Part shown: positions 11,423-23,692 of the stretch, piece after piece
Numbering within the stretch: the stretch's first letter is position 1
How the letters are laid out: the number at the start of each line of letters is the position of its first letter
Assembly: GCA_002335605.1 (NCBI GenBank)
Contig: BEDY01000013.1
Location: forward strand, 1 to 64,000
From: Prillingera fragicola
Taxonomy: Eukaryota > Basidiomycota > Tremellomycetes > Trichosporonales > Trichosporonaceae
Direction of reading: 5' to 3'
DNA: 64,000 nt
Program-made: the position numbers and the translations under genes
The notes under the pieces: model-generated
Databases searched by the model: none
Seen by the model: only the letters and a program-made list of their open reading frames with translations
Told to the model about the DNA's origin: nothing

Positions 11423-12932
11423 TCACGCTGCGGACCAAGCACCCTGAACAGCGGCAAGAGCCGTAGCGGATGGTATAGTCCGATCCAGAGGTTCATTGAA
11501 CAACTTGTCCTTGACGACCTGCATGGCCATACCATTCTTCGCCTCGTTGGCGACACGGGCGCTGGTCTGTTTAGCTGGTGGCGAGCTTTGTCACTTACCT
11601 GTCCTGCGAAGGACCGCTGAGAACAGACTGTTCGGCTTCCACGCCAGCAGAGATGGTCTTTTCTTTCTTGTCCTTACTCCTAGCCTTGTCCTTGGACTTA
11701 GAGTCGCCTTTGGCTGAGGGCGGAGCAGCACCTTTAAGTTTAAGACCAGACGACGAGTCTCCGAGCTTTGTGCCTGCCGAGTTGAGCTTGGCGTTGAGAT
11801 CCTTGAGCTGGGAAGTGCTGTAGGCGCGGTTCTTATATCGTCAGCGCAGACGAATAACCTTGCTCACTGAAATAGACAGGCTCTGGCTCAGCGTGGCGAC
11901 CCAGTACTTGTTCCAAAGCAGCTCAAGGAGCTTCTCGTCTGTTTCCGATTTGTAAATCTCCACCTTGAGGGGATAATAGGAGTTTGCGTGCGCGCCAAAG
12001 TCTTCAATTTTATCGAGGGGGATCGATTGATACTTGGAGCTTCCGGCAGATGGAGGAACATAACCCTGTACTGTTAGTGAAAAGGATAAAGCATACACCA
12101 TCACCTTTACCTCGGGATAAGTCCTAAAAGCACCAATCTCAACCTTGCCTGCCGACACCGTACGGTTGGGGTCAATCTGGGTGGTATCAGAATGCGTCTA
12201 CCACCCAATGCTCACCACAACGGCAAGGAATGGGTCCTGGAAGGTTTGGTAAGAAAGTTGCGTGCTAACATCGATTCCAGACAGCCAGCAGCCGTAGCCC
12301 GGGTGTCTAGGGTTAGCACAGACTTCATCCTCACACCTACGAGTGGTACCAGCCACGGAGAATCTCAGACTTCCCGGACTGCTCGCTGGCAGTTTGAAAC
12401 TGCACCATGTACTCCATGGCCTAGTGTCGTCAGCACTGCAAGTATGTTCTATGAACTGACCTCATTTCCAGCATTCACACGAGTCTCGGTTCCTTGAACG
12501 GGGAGCGCTGCGACATCCGTAATCCAGAAGGCATGATCGCGAACCTTCCCGTACATGACGCCCATAATCTCATATTGTCCTCCAGACCTCGCGTGAATGG
12601 CCTGATCGCGTCAGTGCTACACACCTGGGTTGAAAAGTGCAAGACTCGCCATCTTGATGAGAGCCACGGCAGAGATCTTCACGGACTGAAAATAGTGCGG
12701 GCTTGACGGGTTAGCGTGGCATGCGTACAATAGCCACACTTACTCAGTCTTCCATGGAGCCTCGTTGTCGAGCTGCCTCTCTTGTTCTTTGTCGTAGCTG
12801 AAGACCGTCTCCGCACTGATGAGCTAGGATCGGATCGTCAGTGAGGTTAGAGAGGCGGAAGGTTGGGGGAATACCTACGCTGATGCTGTTGTTGGCTTCA
12901 AAAGTCTTCTGTGCCGCCTGCTCCATGTCCAT
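11423..12932 (-). CDS. CSN5: COP9 signalosome subunit 5 (JAMM deneddylase)
   Basis: Catalytic metalloprotease of the COP9 signalosome that removes Nedd8/Rub1 from cullins. Exons include [27 protein letters not shown], the JAMM motif [15 protein letters not shown] (around 12.26-12.31 kb), [35 protein letters not shown] and [18 protein letters not shown]. The C-terminal part is Lys/Ser-rich and then matches the family end [13 protein letters not shown]. The gene has many short exons. The start chosen is the ATG at 12930-12932; a second in-frame ATG follows two codons later. A TTACGTAA palindrome lies about 120 bp upstream. The presence of CSN5 implies a COP9 complex, which many budding yeasts have reduced. 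Confidence 0.93.
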
Positions 12933-13054
12933 CTTGAAGATCGACACCAAGTGCGTGGTCGTTGAGAAGAATGCAATGATTGCGAATGTTGGCAGGGTGG
13001 TGGCGGCAGATTGGACGACGTCACAGCATTAGACGCGTCGGATGCTCGGTACCT

Positions 13055-13062
13055 TTACGTAA
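13055..13062. promoter_or_regulatory. TTACGTAA bZIP-type site upstream of CSN5
   Basis: A perfect 8-bp palindrome about 120 bp upstream of the CSN5 ATG. It is identical to the sites at 4536-4543 (UBC9/SOD2) and 60462-60469 (upstream of deoxyhypusine synthase). Function is inferred only. Confidence 0.3.
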
Positions 13063-13101
13063 TCTCGGATGTAAATGTCTCTCCCGTTCAGTTGGTGGTG
13101 T

Positions 13102-13119
13102 GTATATATATATATATAT
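13102..13119. repeat. (TA)n microsatellite
   Basis: About nine TA units between the CSN5 start and the SRP receptor beta stop codon. It is probably in the CSN5 upstream region or the 3' region of the neighbour. Confidence 0.8.
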
Positions 13120-13147
13120 GTAGCATGCGGAGTATAAGGTGATCACT

Positions 13148-14314
13148 CTACATATTCAGAAGAAAGTCTTCAAGGTCAGCCAGACCATTATCCGGGGCAA
13201 CTGCATCTTGGTGAACAGAATTGGCAGCTCCGACAGAGGACACTCCCCACGACACCTCGATGCCATCCACGTCCTGCCACTGGAACGGGCCGGCCCCGCC
13301 CCAAACCAATGCCTCGTCGTCTTCCGCGCTCGCATCGGGCTCTGCAGCGCTGCCACCAAACAGGCGCGCCCAGAAGCCACTGCCACTCGAGGCGACACGC
13401 GACATACCCTCAATGCGTCCACCCACACTTCCAGCTCCGCGAGCCGTCTTCAGCCTGTCCATTTCACGCGTCAAAACAGAGCGCATGCGTTCAGCGGCTG
13501 TCGACCGAGAAGAGGGAGTGAGATCGCTCGAGGAGGACAGGCCGGGTTGAAGCAGATCCGCCTTATGAGCCAGGATTAACAGCTTAGAAGGGGTAGCTGA
13601 AGGACCACGCTGGGCGGCCGCAGAAGCCATTGAAGTGAGAACCGGCGCTAGGTCTCTGGCTGGTGTTAGCGGCCTGGCAGACTCGACACAAGGGAACTAA
13701 CTCGGCAACCGACGCCGCGCTACGAACGAGAGAGACGATGTCGATGACGAACACGAGAGCGTCCGCTTCCCCGACATGCTTGCCCGCCTCGTCACGAAGT
13801 CGGGCATGGCCTGCAAGGTCCATCAGTTGCACAGGCTTCCTAGACCCATCGATGGAAACTGTGGCAATCGATGGCATGAGCGTAGTGTGTGTGAACGGCC
13901 GCTCCTCCTGAGCGAGCTGCGGAAGTCAGATATGGCTCTCAAATTTGGCCCACCTTGGCAAAGATAGAAGTCTTTCCTCCGTCTGACGGTCCGACCAGGA
14001 GAATGCGGGGAGAGCCTCGACGCGTTGCTCCCTTGATGGTGCGCCGAGGCCGGCCTGGGGGTCAGCAAAAAGTCTGAAAGAAAAGCACAGTACCAACATG
14101 CAAATGCCAGTATGAAAACCCAAAGCCCAATAATAGTGGCTAGCACCTTAGGGTCGCGAAGAAGGATGCGCAACTGCTGGAACTGCGGATGTTCAAAGAT
14201 TGGGTGCTTGAGCAACTGGGACACTTGAGCCGAGCCTGGCCACCCGACAGCAGGGTCAAAACGGGGAGCTTGAGACGGAGCAAAATGAGTCGAAGCAGGT
14301 TCCTCGTTGTTCAT
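13148..14314 (-). CDS. SRP102: Signal recognition particle receptor subunit beta
   Basis: Membrane-anchored small GTPase of the ER that docks the SRP receptor alpha subunit. After a soluble N-terminus (MNNEEPASTHFAPSQAPRFD) there is one hydrophobic anchor, VLATIIGLWVFILAFAC. The G domain follows: P-loop LLVGPSDGGKTSIF, switch region HTTLMPSIATVSID, the G3 element DLAGHARLRDE and the G4-like LAHKADLL, where the usual Asn is His. An extended Ser/Glu-rich loop follows, and then a C-terminal segment with QWQDVDGIEVSWG. Four or five exons are present. The start at 14314 opens the frame before the anchor. Confidence 0.85.
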
Positions 14315-14496
14315 GGCGAAACGGATGGCTAATACGCACAGAACTGATGAATGGAAGAGCACGAGTTCAACGATCCGACGATGACGGGGCGATTGCCTGG
14401 AAATGGGATGGTCAAAGTAAAGCCGAGTTTTATCCTCTAATCTGGGAGGTATCTTTAAACTCACCAACATGACGAATGATCGACTGTTCAACCACA

Positions 14497-16417
<1,921 letters not shown>

Positions 16418-16786
16418 GAGCTGTGTCAGTAATTTGTGAAATATGTTGTAATGTGAGTGGTGATCAATCGCGCCTGCGCGTTTGCAAAACTAGTGCATGC
16501 CGCAGGCTATCCGCCATTGCAGAGTGAACAACAAACCTACTATACCCACCCGTGCCCCTCCCTCCGCCTGCTGATGATACTGATGTTGATGATGTTACAT
16601 GCTGTGGGCTGACGAAGAGTCTGAACATTTTGAGCCCACCTACCATACCCACCATCTCAATTGCAACTTGCGAGTTATTTTGGAAGACAAATGGATCCCC
16701 TCTGTGCTACGTACTTGACCTTCTCTCCTCGCCTAACCTACTCTCGCGCGCAACTCTCGTCGCTTGACACACCTACCAAAACTAGA
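16418..16786. other. Convergent 3' spacer, no gene seen
   Basis: About 370 bp between the CHK1 and U1-70K stop codons. Pyrimidine-rich stretches and short frames only. It presumably holds both 3' untranslated regions. Confidence 0.4.
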
Positions 16787-18115
16787 CTAGTAGCGGGGAC
16801 GCTTCGAGTCGCGGTCTTCATACGCACCCCCACCGTAGCCTCCACTACTCGGCGCGTCGTGATCGCGCTTGTAGCCTCCGCCAGGTGGGCCTTGGAATCC
16901 GTTGGGGGCAGCACCATAGCCACCGCTGCCGCTGCATGTTAGCAAGAAAAGACAATGGCCGGCCGCAACTCACCCGAATCCGCCGCTTCCGCCGAAACCA
17001 CCAGGAGGGCCGCCAAAGTTGCCCCCACCCCTTGAGCCGCCAAATCCTCCTCCAGGAGGTCCACCGCGATATCCACCACCACCACCACCACCACCACCAC
17101 CACCACCACCACCACCACCACCACCACCACCACGGAAGCCTCCACCGCCACCACCGCGAAACCCGCCGCCGCTGCCGCCGGGTGGTCCCCCGCGGAATCC
17201 ACCTCGGAATCCGCCCCGGAATCCGCCGCGCATGCCGCCCCCGCCACCTCCAAAGACTGGTGCTTGAAGCGCCGGATCAGCTGGCTTTGGCCTACCTCCG
17301 AGGCCGCCTCCAAGGCGACGCGGCTTCCAGCCCTTGACAGTTCGCCCACGTTCAACGTCTACCAGAATCTTTTTGTGGTGAATAGGAATGCCTTCTGCGT
17401 CCTTGTAGGCCGCTTTCATGTCGCGCTCGCGCTCATAGACGATAAACGCATAGTTCCTGCTCTTGCCCTTGCGGTCGCGGACAATACGGATGCGTTCAAT
17501 GTGGCCGTACATTTCAAACTCGTGGCGCAGGTCAGCCTCGGTGGCTTTAGACGACTAGACCGTTAGCAATATTTTATGGCCCACAAACTAACAAGGCGCG
17601 AGATGAAAAGGGTCTTGTACGGGTCTCCATCGGCTTGGTTGTCACTGTTGGGGTCCCCTGCGGCGAGTCAGAAGGCCGCATTCACTGTCCCACGCGGACT
17701 CACAACCCTTTTCGATAGTCCTTTTGTATTCCTCCTGGCGCTTCTTCCGCAACTCTCGCCTCATCTTCACGGCTTCTTGTCCAATGACACCCAACTCCCT
17801 GATCGGATCTTTCTTCTTGCTTTTGGAGTCCGTGACGCCGTTCTTCGAGTGGTCCGGCACCTCGCCATCCTCCCCATCGACCTCCATGGCCTCGGCCTTG
17901 ACAGTCGCGTCTGTCTCACCATGCGGCTTTTCCTCAAGACCCTGCTTGTATTCGGCATCTTCGGCTTCATCACGGAGACGCTTCACTAGCGATGCGATGC
18001 CGGTAAGCTTGTTGGGTCGACGCTCGCGCTCATCCTTTGTGAGCGGTTGGAGGTAAGGGGGCTGCGGTCGCGGGGCAAACAACCTCAGGAGGTTCGGGGG
18101 GAGAAGGGCCGTCAT
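16787..18115 (-). CDS. SNP1: U1 snRNP 70 kDa protein
   Basis: Binds U1 snRNA stem-loop I and defines 5' splice sites. The N-terminus [20 protein letters not shown] matches the family start. The acidic/basic helix region and the RRM follow, with RNP2 KTLFISRL and RNP1 [28 protein letters not shown] upstream of it, and [20 protein letters not shown] after it. The C-terminus is a long Gly-rich region with RGGF repeats and an uninterrupted run of about 20 Gly encoded by a pure GGT-type repeat. It ends with [19 protein letters not shown] and DSKRPRY. About four introns are present. The Arg/Ser/Asp-rich tail of animal U1-70K is replaced by RGG/Gly-rich sequence. Confidence 0.92.
17073..17133 (+). 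repeat. (CCA)n trinucleotide microsatellite inside U1-70K
   Basis: About 20 perfect CCA units on the plus strand, encoding poly-Gly on the minus strand within the U1-70K C-terminal region. Pure repeats of this length are prone to length change between strains. Confidence 0.95.
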
Positions 18116-18474
18116 GCCACTGTGTCGCCTAGGTGGGTTTAGTATCGCGCGGCTGTCTTGCGATTGTCAGAGTCGAGGATTGTTGAGTTGGCGAGGAAAT
18201 GGTGTACTGAGGTCTGAGTGCGACGTGCCTGGCAGCCGGCGGCAATATATTTATACCGGCCTGTGGCGTGCGGGGATACTTAAGTTGCGTGGATGTTGAT
18301 CTGAGCGCAGTATATGGTGCACGACTGCAGATAAAGCACGGGCGCTGCTGTAACTATACATACTCAAATGCATCCCACGTAGGTTTTAGCCTGTGGGGCT
18401 ATGCCCCAGCTCCCACTGCCATTCGCCACGGCCCACCTTGGCCCCTCTTCCCCCTGCCCCACCCTAGGAGAACT
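18116..18474. other. Spacer between U1-70K start and ISY1 stop
   Basis: About 360 bp holding the U1-70K upstream region and the ISY1 3' region. I see no gene or strong motif in it. Confidence 0.4.
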
Positions 18475-19577
18475 CTAAACGCCGTACTCCTCTCGCAAAG
18501 CCTGTTTACGCCTCTCCAGAAGAACCTTGCCAAGTTCCTCACTGGAGGTAAGCACTGGTGCCATCAAGCTTGCCTCATCAAAAACGCTCATAAAGCTCAT
18601 TGCAAGAGCCGCCTGGGATGCCTGGGAAGCAGACATGTCGACTGCTGATGGAACCTCGTTCTTCTTGCCCTTGTTATTGCCCCTCTTCGCTTTCTTTTTC
18701 GCTTCACCTCCAGATGCTTCGACTGCACTATCCGGGCCATCACCTTCCGGTTCCGGTGACTTGCGCTTCCCAGTCGCTCCGCTGACTGCTGCTTGCAGCG
18801 AGGGGCGAGCCTCTGGGTATGGTGGCAAGAGTGTGCCTGTACCGCCGGACAAGATGTACGCGGCCTCGCGAGCCGAGGTGTCCCAGTCTGCACACGTTAG
18901 TTGATGTCGGGTTCGCGGTAGACGTACCTTTCCGCTGGGCCGCGTCCTCCTCAACTGCGAGGTGTTGGTCCATCTCGTCCGTATCGCCGTGATAGTCTGG
19001 GCCTTGGTTACGGAACATCTGAAAACTCGCATTTCGTGCCGACTCCTCCGTAGCCGCCTGAGCTACGTAGGGTTAGCATGACACATTTTGGTAGCCGGTG
19101 CACATACCTCCTCGCGTGAACATCTCTTTCACGCCGGGCAGATCCCGAGCTCGTCCAAAGTACTTGTACCCGCGGGTGCCAGGTACCTCGCGCCCCTCAT
19201 CATCCACCATGGCTTGCTGGCCACGCTTATAATTTGCACCGCCTAGATTGACGATTTGCGTTTCCCAGTGTCGCTTCTCCCTCATGAGTTGGTTGATTTC
19301 GTCATTCAAGTCGCGGACCTCATAATCAGTTAGGGACGCTACCAGAGTTAGCTAATGGATCACGGTGCCACTCACAGTCTTGGATCTTAGACACCTTGCG
19401 GCTGATCTCCTTCATAATATCGCCACGCCACCGCTCACACTCGCGCAAGCTCGACACTGAGGAAGCCATTCGAGGCCGGCGATCGCCGCGCACCCTGTTG
19501 CCGAGACCCATTTCCACTGCCTGCTGCTCGCGGAAGCGATACAGCATGGACTGCGCCTTTTCCGAGTTTCGAGCCAT
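18475..19577 (-). CDS. ISY1: Pre-mRNA splicing factor Isy1
   Basis: Component of the NineTeen complex/activated spliceosome. The start MARNSEKAQSMLYRFREQQ is the Isy1 signature. SLRECERWRGDIMKEISRKV follows, then LNDEINQLMREKRHWETQI, LGGANYKRG, GREVPGTRGYKYFGRARDLP and GVKEMF. The C-terminal half (EAAYILSGGTGTLLPPYPEA, a Lys-rich nuclear-localisation-like stretch KKKAKRGNNKGKKNE and a tail ending REEYGV) is more variable. About five exons are present. It is co-oriented with U1-70K, another splicing protein. Confidence 0.92.
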
Positions 19578-19938
19578 TATGAATTACAGGTTGTCGAACT
19601 CTGTAACTGCTTGAGGTGCTTGTTGTGGACGGCTGGAGACACGAGATTGTTCACTAGTGGTACCAACCACTTGATCTCGGGGTGATAGCCAAGAAGGATT
19701 TAGTCCACGTAATTGAAAATAAGCTAAGCGGGGCTCCAACCTACAATCAGTGCTACATCACGGCATCCATAGAACACATTGTTCACCCATCACCGCGTCA
19801 CAGCCTAAGCATGCTAGGTTCAATCGCAGTCGTCGGTATGGACGTTATCGGCAAACTAAACTGAAGGACCAACTTAACTTAGGATACCATGCATAATTTG
19901 TCTCTCATTCCCGACTCGATCCTATACGGAAACCGTCA
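19578..19938. other. ISY1 upstream region, no gene seen
   Basis: About 360 bp between the ISY1 start and the stop of the SCS-like fusion gene. It is AT-richer than the coding regions and holds only short frames. Confidence 0.4.
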
Positions 19939-22332
19939 CTACAAGTTGTCGTACGCTTCTTTTAGTAGCCCTCCAATGTCTCCAATAGTGGGAGCAAGGA
20001 CAAAGCCTGCCTCCTCAAATCTCTTTGCTTTCACAGATGCTTGCTCCTGCTCCTTCCACCAGGTTGCTCCAGCATGCCCGTAAGTCAGGCCGCGCTGGGT
20101 GGCTTCACCGGCGACAAAGGCCACAGCAGGCTTGGGCTTCTCTCCAGGAAGCAGAGACTTGACGTATCGTTGGTAAGCATCGGCGGCCTCCTCTTCCACT
20201 AATGAGTGGTCAGCTTTCTGCCCTGAGCCAACGTCCGCAGCACCCACTCTGGCCACCAATTTCTCCGACGACGCAAATGACCTTTGTGAGGGGGTCGTTG
20301 ATCATCAGCTGCACAGCCTCCCAGGTGCGGGTCCCAGGGAATGGGTCACCCCCCAGGCCATAGACGACAGATTGGCCCAGACCGAGGGTCGTCGTCTGCT
20401 GGGCCAATTCATACGAGATTGTTCCCGAACGCGAAACAATGCCTGAGAGTCAGCGGCAGAACAAGCGTATCCTTACCGATGGAGCCTGGAGAGTGAACCA
20501 TCAATGGCTGAATGCCGAGCTTCACGCGTTGGTGTGGAAAGATGACTCCAGGGCAATTGGCGCCGACAAGACGAGACTTGGACTGAGAGTGCAGAGCTCG
20601 TTGGACCTTCGAGGTTGGTTAGTTTGTCACCATGTCATTTTTCCGCACCTTTAGCTGCTGGTGGGTGGGTATGCCCTCAGCGTAGGAGACGATAAGAGGA
20701 ATCTCAGCCTCGATACACTCAATGATAGAGTCGGCAGCAGCCTGAGGAGGCACAAAGACGGAGGCGATGCGGGGACGCAGTTTCTCGACACCCTGTCCAC
20801 GTCAGTCGTAGTTCACAGACAGAGCTTACCTCTCGGACACTGTTGAAGACGGGCTTGTCGATGAAGGACTGGCCTCCCTTCTTGGGAGCGGTAAAGCCAA
20901 CAATGTTTGTACCATAGTCACTGGCCACTTGGCAATTGCTTTGGGCCTGCGCGTCAGCTCTAAGGGGGCGTCGTGCGACTCACGGCTTTACCCAGGCCCA
21001 GTACCATTACAGGGTCATCCTTTTTGACAACCAAATTGTTCAGCGTCTGCTGATACTGGCCGTCCCTTGAGTAGGACACGGGATGAGCAAAGGCAGAAGC
21101 GGCCACTTTTGCCGTAGGTTTGGCCCACTTGCCCGCATGTGTAACCGCCTTCTCCGCGGCAGTCTTTGCATCGGCGATGTACTCGATTTCAGAAAGATCA
21201 GTGGCCTCTTTGAGCTAAACAGGGGTGATTAACCAGCGTATCGTTTAAGCGCACTCACAATGTCTTGGGCCAAGATCTCATTCGTTCCCCGGAGACGCAG
21301 CACCATGGGGGGAATCGACTCGCCGGCTTCCTTTCGGCGGCGAAGGTTCGTAATGACTCCACGCGCAATAATGTCCTGCGATATCAATATACATATTCAC
21401 CTAATAGTGCTCACCATTTTGGTCAGACCACCGAAGCTGTTGACAAAGACGGTAGTAACATCATTATCCCCAAGGACAACGTCTAAAGCGGCCTGAACAT
21501 TTGCTTCTGTTGCGCCCCCTCCACCATCAAGGAAGTTTGCCGGCTCTCCAGTCAGTCGATAGTGCATCTTAATGAATGAAGACGTACCTTTCCTCCGGCC
21601 CTTTGAAGCATGTCCATTGTGCTCATGGCAATACCAGCACCGTAGCCCAAGCAGCCGATGTTGCCACCATTGCGACTCTTGTGGTAGAATAGCTTGCCCT
21701 CCCGCGCCTGAAGTTCCAGAGGGTGGATGTCTTCGGTTTCCAGCTGCTTCAGTTCCGGATGCTGAGGCAAAGCAAAGTCATCCGCAACTACTGTGACCTC
21801 AGACCTGAAACGTCAGCGCTTGTCACGATCGTATTCGCACAGGTTGGGTTGGTTGCCCGTATGGAGGTTGGCGGTGAGGCGAAGAAGGCCGTTATCAAGC
21901 CAGGTTGTCCAAAGGGCCTGAAGAGTATCGTGCGCCGCTTGGTGGTCGGCCTGGGCAACACCCAGACGACCTAGCCATGTGCCTACTGTGGAAGGAAGGG
22001 CTGGGTCGAGGATGTCCAGCTTCAGCGTCTCTGTTATGCCATCTTTGGTTTCTCCCTCAAGGGCCGGAACATGGAGCTGGCGCGAGGCAATCAATTTGAT
22101 GAGAATACCCCCCTTTGGAGTCAGTTCCACAAGTATGAGAAAACTCACAACTACGCTAGACTCGTGAGAGACTTGGACACCTGGGGAGACATTCTGGAAA
22201 GTCAGGCGCATTCAACGAAAATCGTACCTTGCTCAATAGATCTGAAGCGCCGCTGGGTTTGAGGTGCATCTGTCGAACAGATTGAGCACAGCTCTTGAGA
22301 ACTTTAGGAGACACTCGTCCTAGGCGAAACAT
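19939..22332 (-). CDS. Fused succinyl-CoA-synthetase-like protein (beta-like then alpha)
   Basis: A single spliced gene of roughly 650 residues. The N-terminus [20 protein letters not shown] looks like a mitochondrial presequence. A beta-subunit-like part follows: [58 protein letters not shown] and VNSFGG. Then comes a complete alpha subunit: [68 protein letters not shown] and the phosphohistidine loop GHAGA. The ATP-grasp portion is about 100 residues shorter than normal and the Mg-binding EINPL-type motif is not visible. About ten short introns are present; one uses donor A|GTGGGT to join GEIGGQ to MEEEAADAY. An in-frame upstream ATG at 22392 exists. The family is clear; substrate and activity are unknown. 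Confidence 0.75.
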
Positions 22333-22362
22333 GTTAATGGCGGTGATGTTAATGGCGGTGAT
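22333..22362. repeat. 15-bp tandem duplication next to the SCS-fusion start
   Basis: GTTAATGGCGGTGAT occurs twice without a gap, immediately upstream of the chosen ATG. If translation begins at the upstream ATG (22392) it encodes a duplicated ITAIN peptide. Confidence 0.85.
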
Positions 22363-23692
22363 GAATGATTGAAGATGAGAACTAACACTCATCGCGTGCC
22401 GAGGGCAGTAATAGAGGAGACGTACAAGCGGATCGGGTACTAATCAACAAAGCCGAATGCCGTTCATGCAGGTCAGAAACCGAATGCCCTCCGAATTGCG
22501 GAGACTCATCCGAAATCCGCTCTCTGTTTCGGCCGCTGCCGACTCTTGGAGTCGAGCAGTACTTGTACAGTAATTGTACACAATTGTACAGGGGGGCCTT
22601 CTCCATCGCAAAACCTCGTACCGCTACAAAACAGATGAAGAGCTTTGTGTACCCTCAAACCTGGGTGACAGACACGTCCTTGTTGGCCACTCAAAAAGTA
22701 AAGGCATGATCCTTTTCGAAGTAATACGACCTGGCTGTGCCTAATAAGAATGCTCACGCGGTATGTACCTCATTCGTACTGGTTCTTGCGGTCAGCGGAT
22801 CAGCGGCCAGCGGCGCAGGGTCATGTTCGGTTCCTGCGTAAAAGGTGGTGGCAGTTGCAAGTTAAAGAAATGAGAGGCCAGGTGCAGTCTGTTTGTGGCC
22901 GTGGGGACATGCGTGGCATGCATGGCATCTGCCCCGCTGACTAGTAGCAGCAACAAGTTTAGGAGATTGGTGGTGATCGTACCATGCGCACGGTCGCCTA
23001 CGACTCGACGATGAATCATGGACAATAAAGACAAAAAGGCCTTGAACCATGCATCGGAGCTCGTCGCCCAGCCAGTAAGCCACTTTGCATCAAGCTTGCA
23101 CCAAGCAATGTGGGTCCTGATCGTCAGATCGGACACGGCGGTATGGCAGCTGGTAGTCGTCCCTCTGCCCTCAAGCCTCAGGCCTCAGGCTTCATGCCTG
23201 AGGCATCGTGTCCCCAGTGCCTCAGCGTACACACCAACTATCTGAATGCGTTTGCAGTAATTAGTAAGTGATGTTGACGCGCGTGGATGGTCCTTGCCAC
23301 TCCGGCCACCCCTGAAGTGTTGCCCGACGCGTGCGTCCCTGAAGTGCATGGACACTGTGAGGCTAACATTCAAGGGAAAGAGGATGACATGCAAGCACGA
23401 GGTACGTCCGAGCTCCGAGGGCGCACCTGGGGCATGACCCGGCAGGCCCCCACCGACCAAGCCAGAGGCGTGCCCCAACCCTGCAAACGTCGTTCCACCT
23501 TTTTGTGCCCGTCGTAAGATTGTTTTTCGACGCTGCGGTCCCGTCCGACCAGGTCCCTCTTATACAACCTCTTGACGCGACAATACCAGAGCTTTCAACC
23601 GCCGCCAATCTGTACTGTTGCCAGGTACTTTAAAACCAGCGTTTCATTTGTCTGTTCTATCCATCTTGAACCCATCATTGAGTTTGCCCATT
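22363..23692. promoter_or_regulatory. Long divergent intergenic region, SCS-fusion / ERG25
   Basis: At 1.3 kb this is the longest gene-free stretch right of the repeat island. Three TTGTACA boxes at 22563, 22574 and 22584 are spaced 11 and 10 bp apart. A cluster of GCCTNAGGC palindromes lies at 23175-23204. Only short frames are present. It probably carries the promoters of both genes. Confidence 0.5.
23175..23204. promoter_or_regulatory. Three GCCTNAGGC palindromes forming an inverted repeat
   Basis: GCCTCAGGC at 23175-23183 and 23182-23190 overlap by two bases. After a 5-base spacer, GCCTGAGGC at 23196-23204 pairs perfectly with the second copy. It lies about 490 bp upstream of ERG25. It could be a factor-binding cluster or a hairpin. 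Confidence 0.45.

Noticed and set aside
12933..12950. A longer CSN5 N-terminus
   Set aside because: The extension begins with TTG, not ATG; the first ATG is at 12930-12932.
16885..17355. His-rich and Val-rich or Pro-rich open frames over the CCA repeat
   Set aside because: They are shadows of the poly-Gly repeat of U1-70K in other frames and have no independent support.
19578..23692. tRNA or snoRNA genes in the gene-free stretches
   Set aside because: I looked for B-box-like GGTTCGANTCC words and C/D boxes by eye and found no convincing set; a covariance-model scan would be needed to exclude them.
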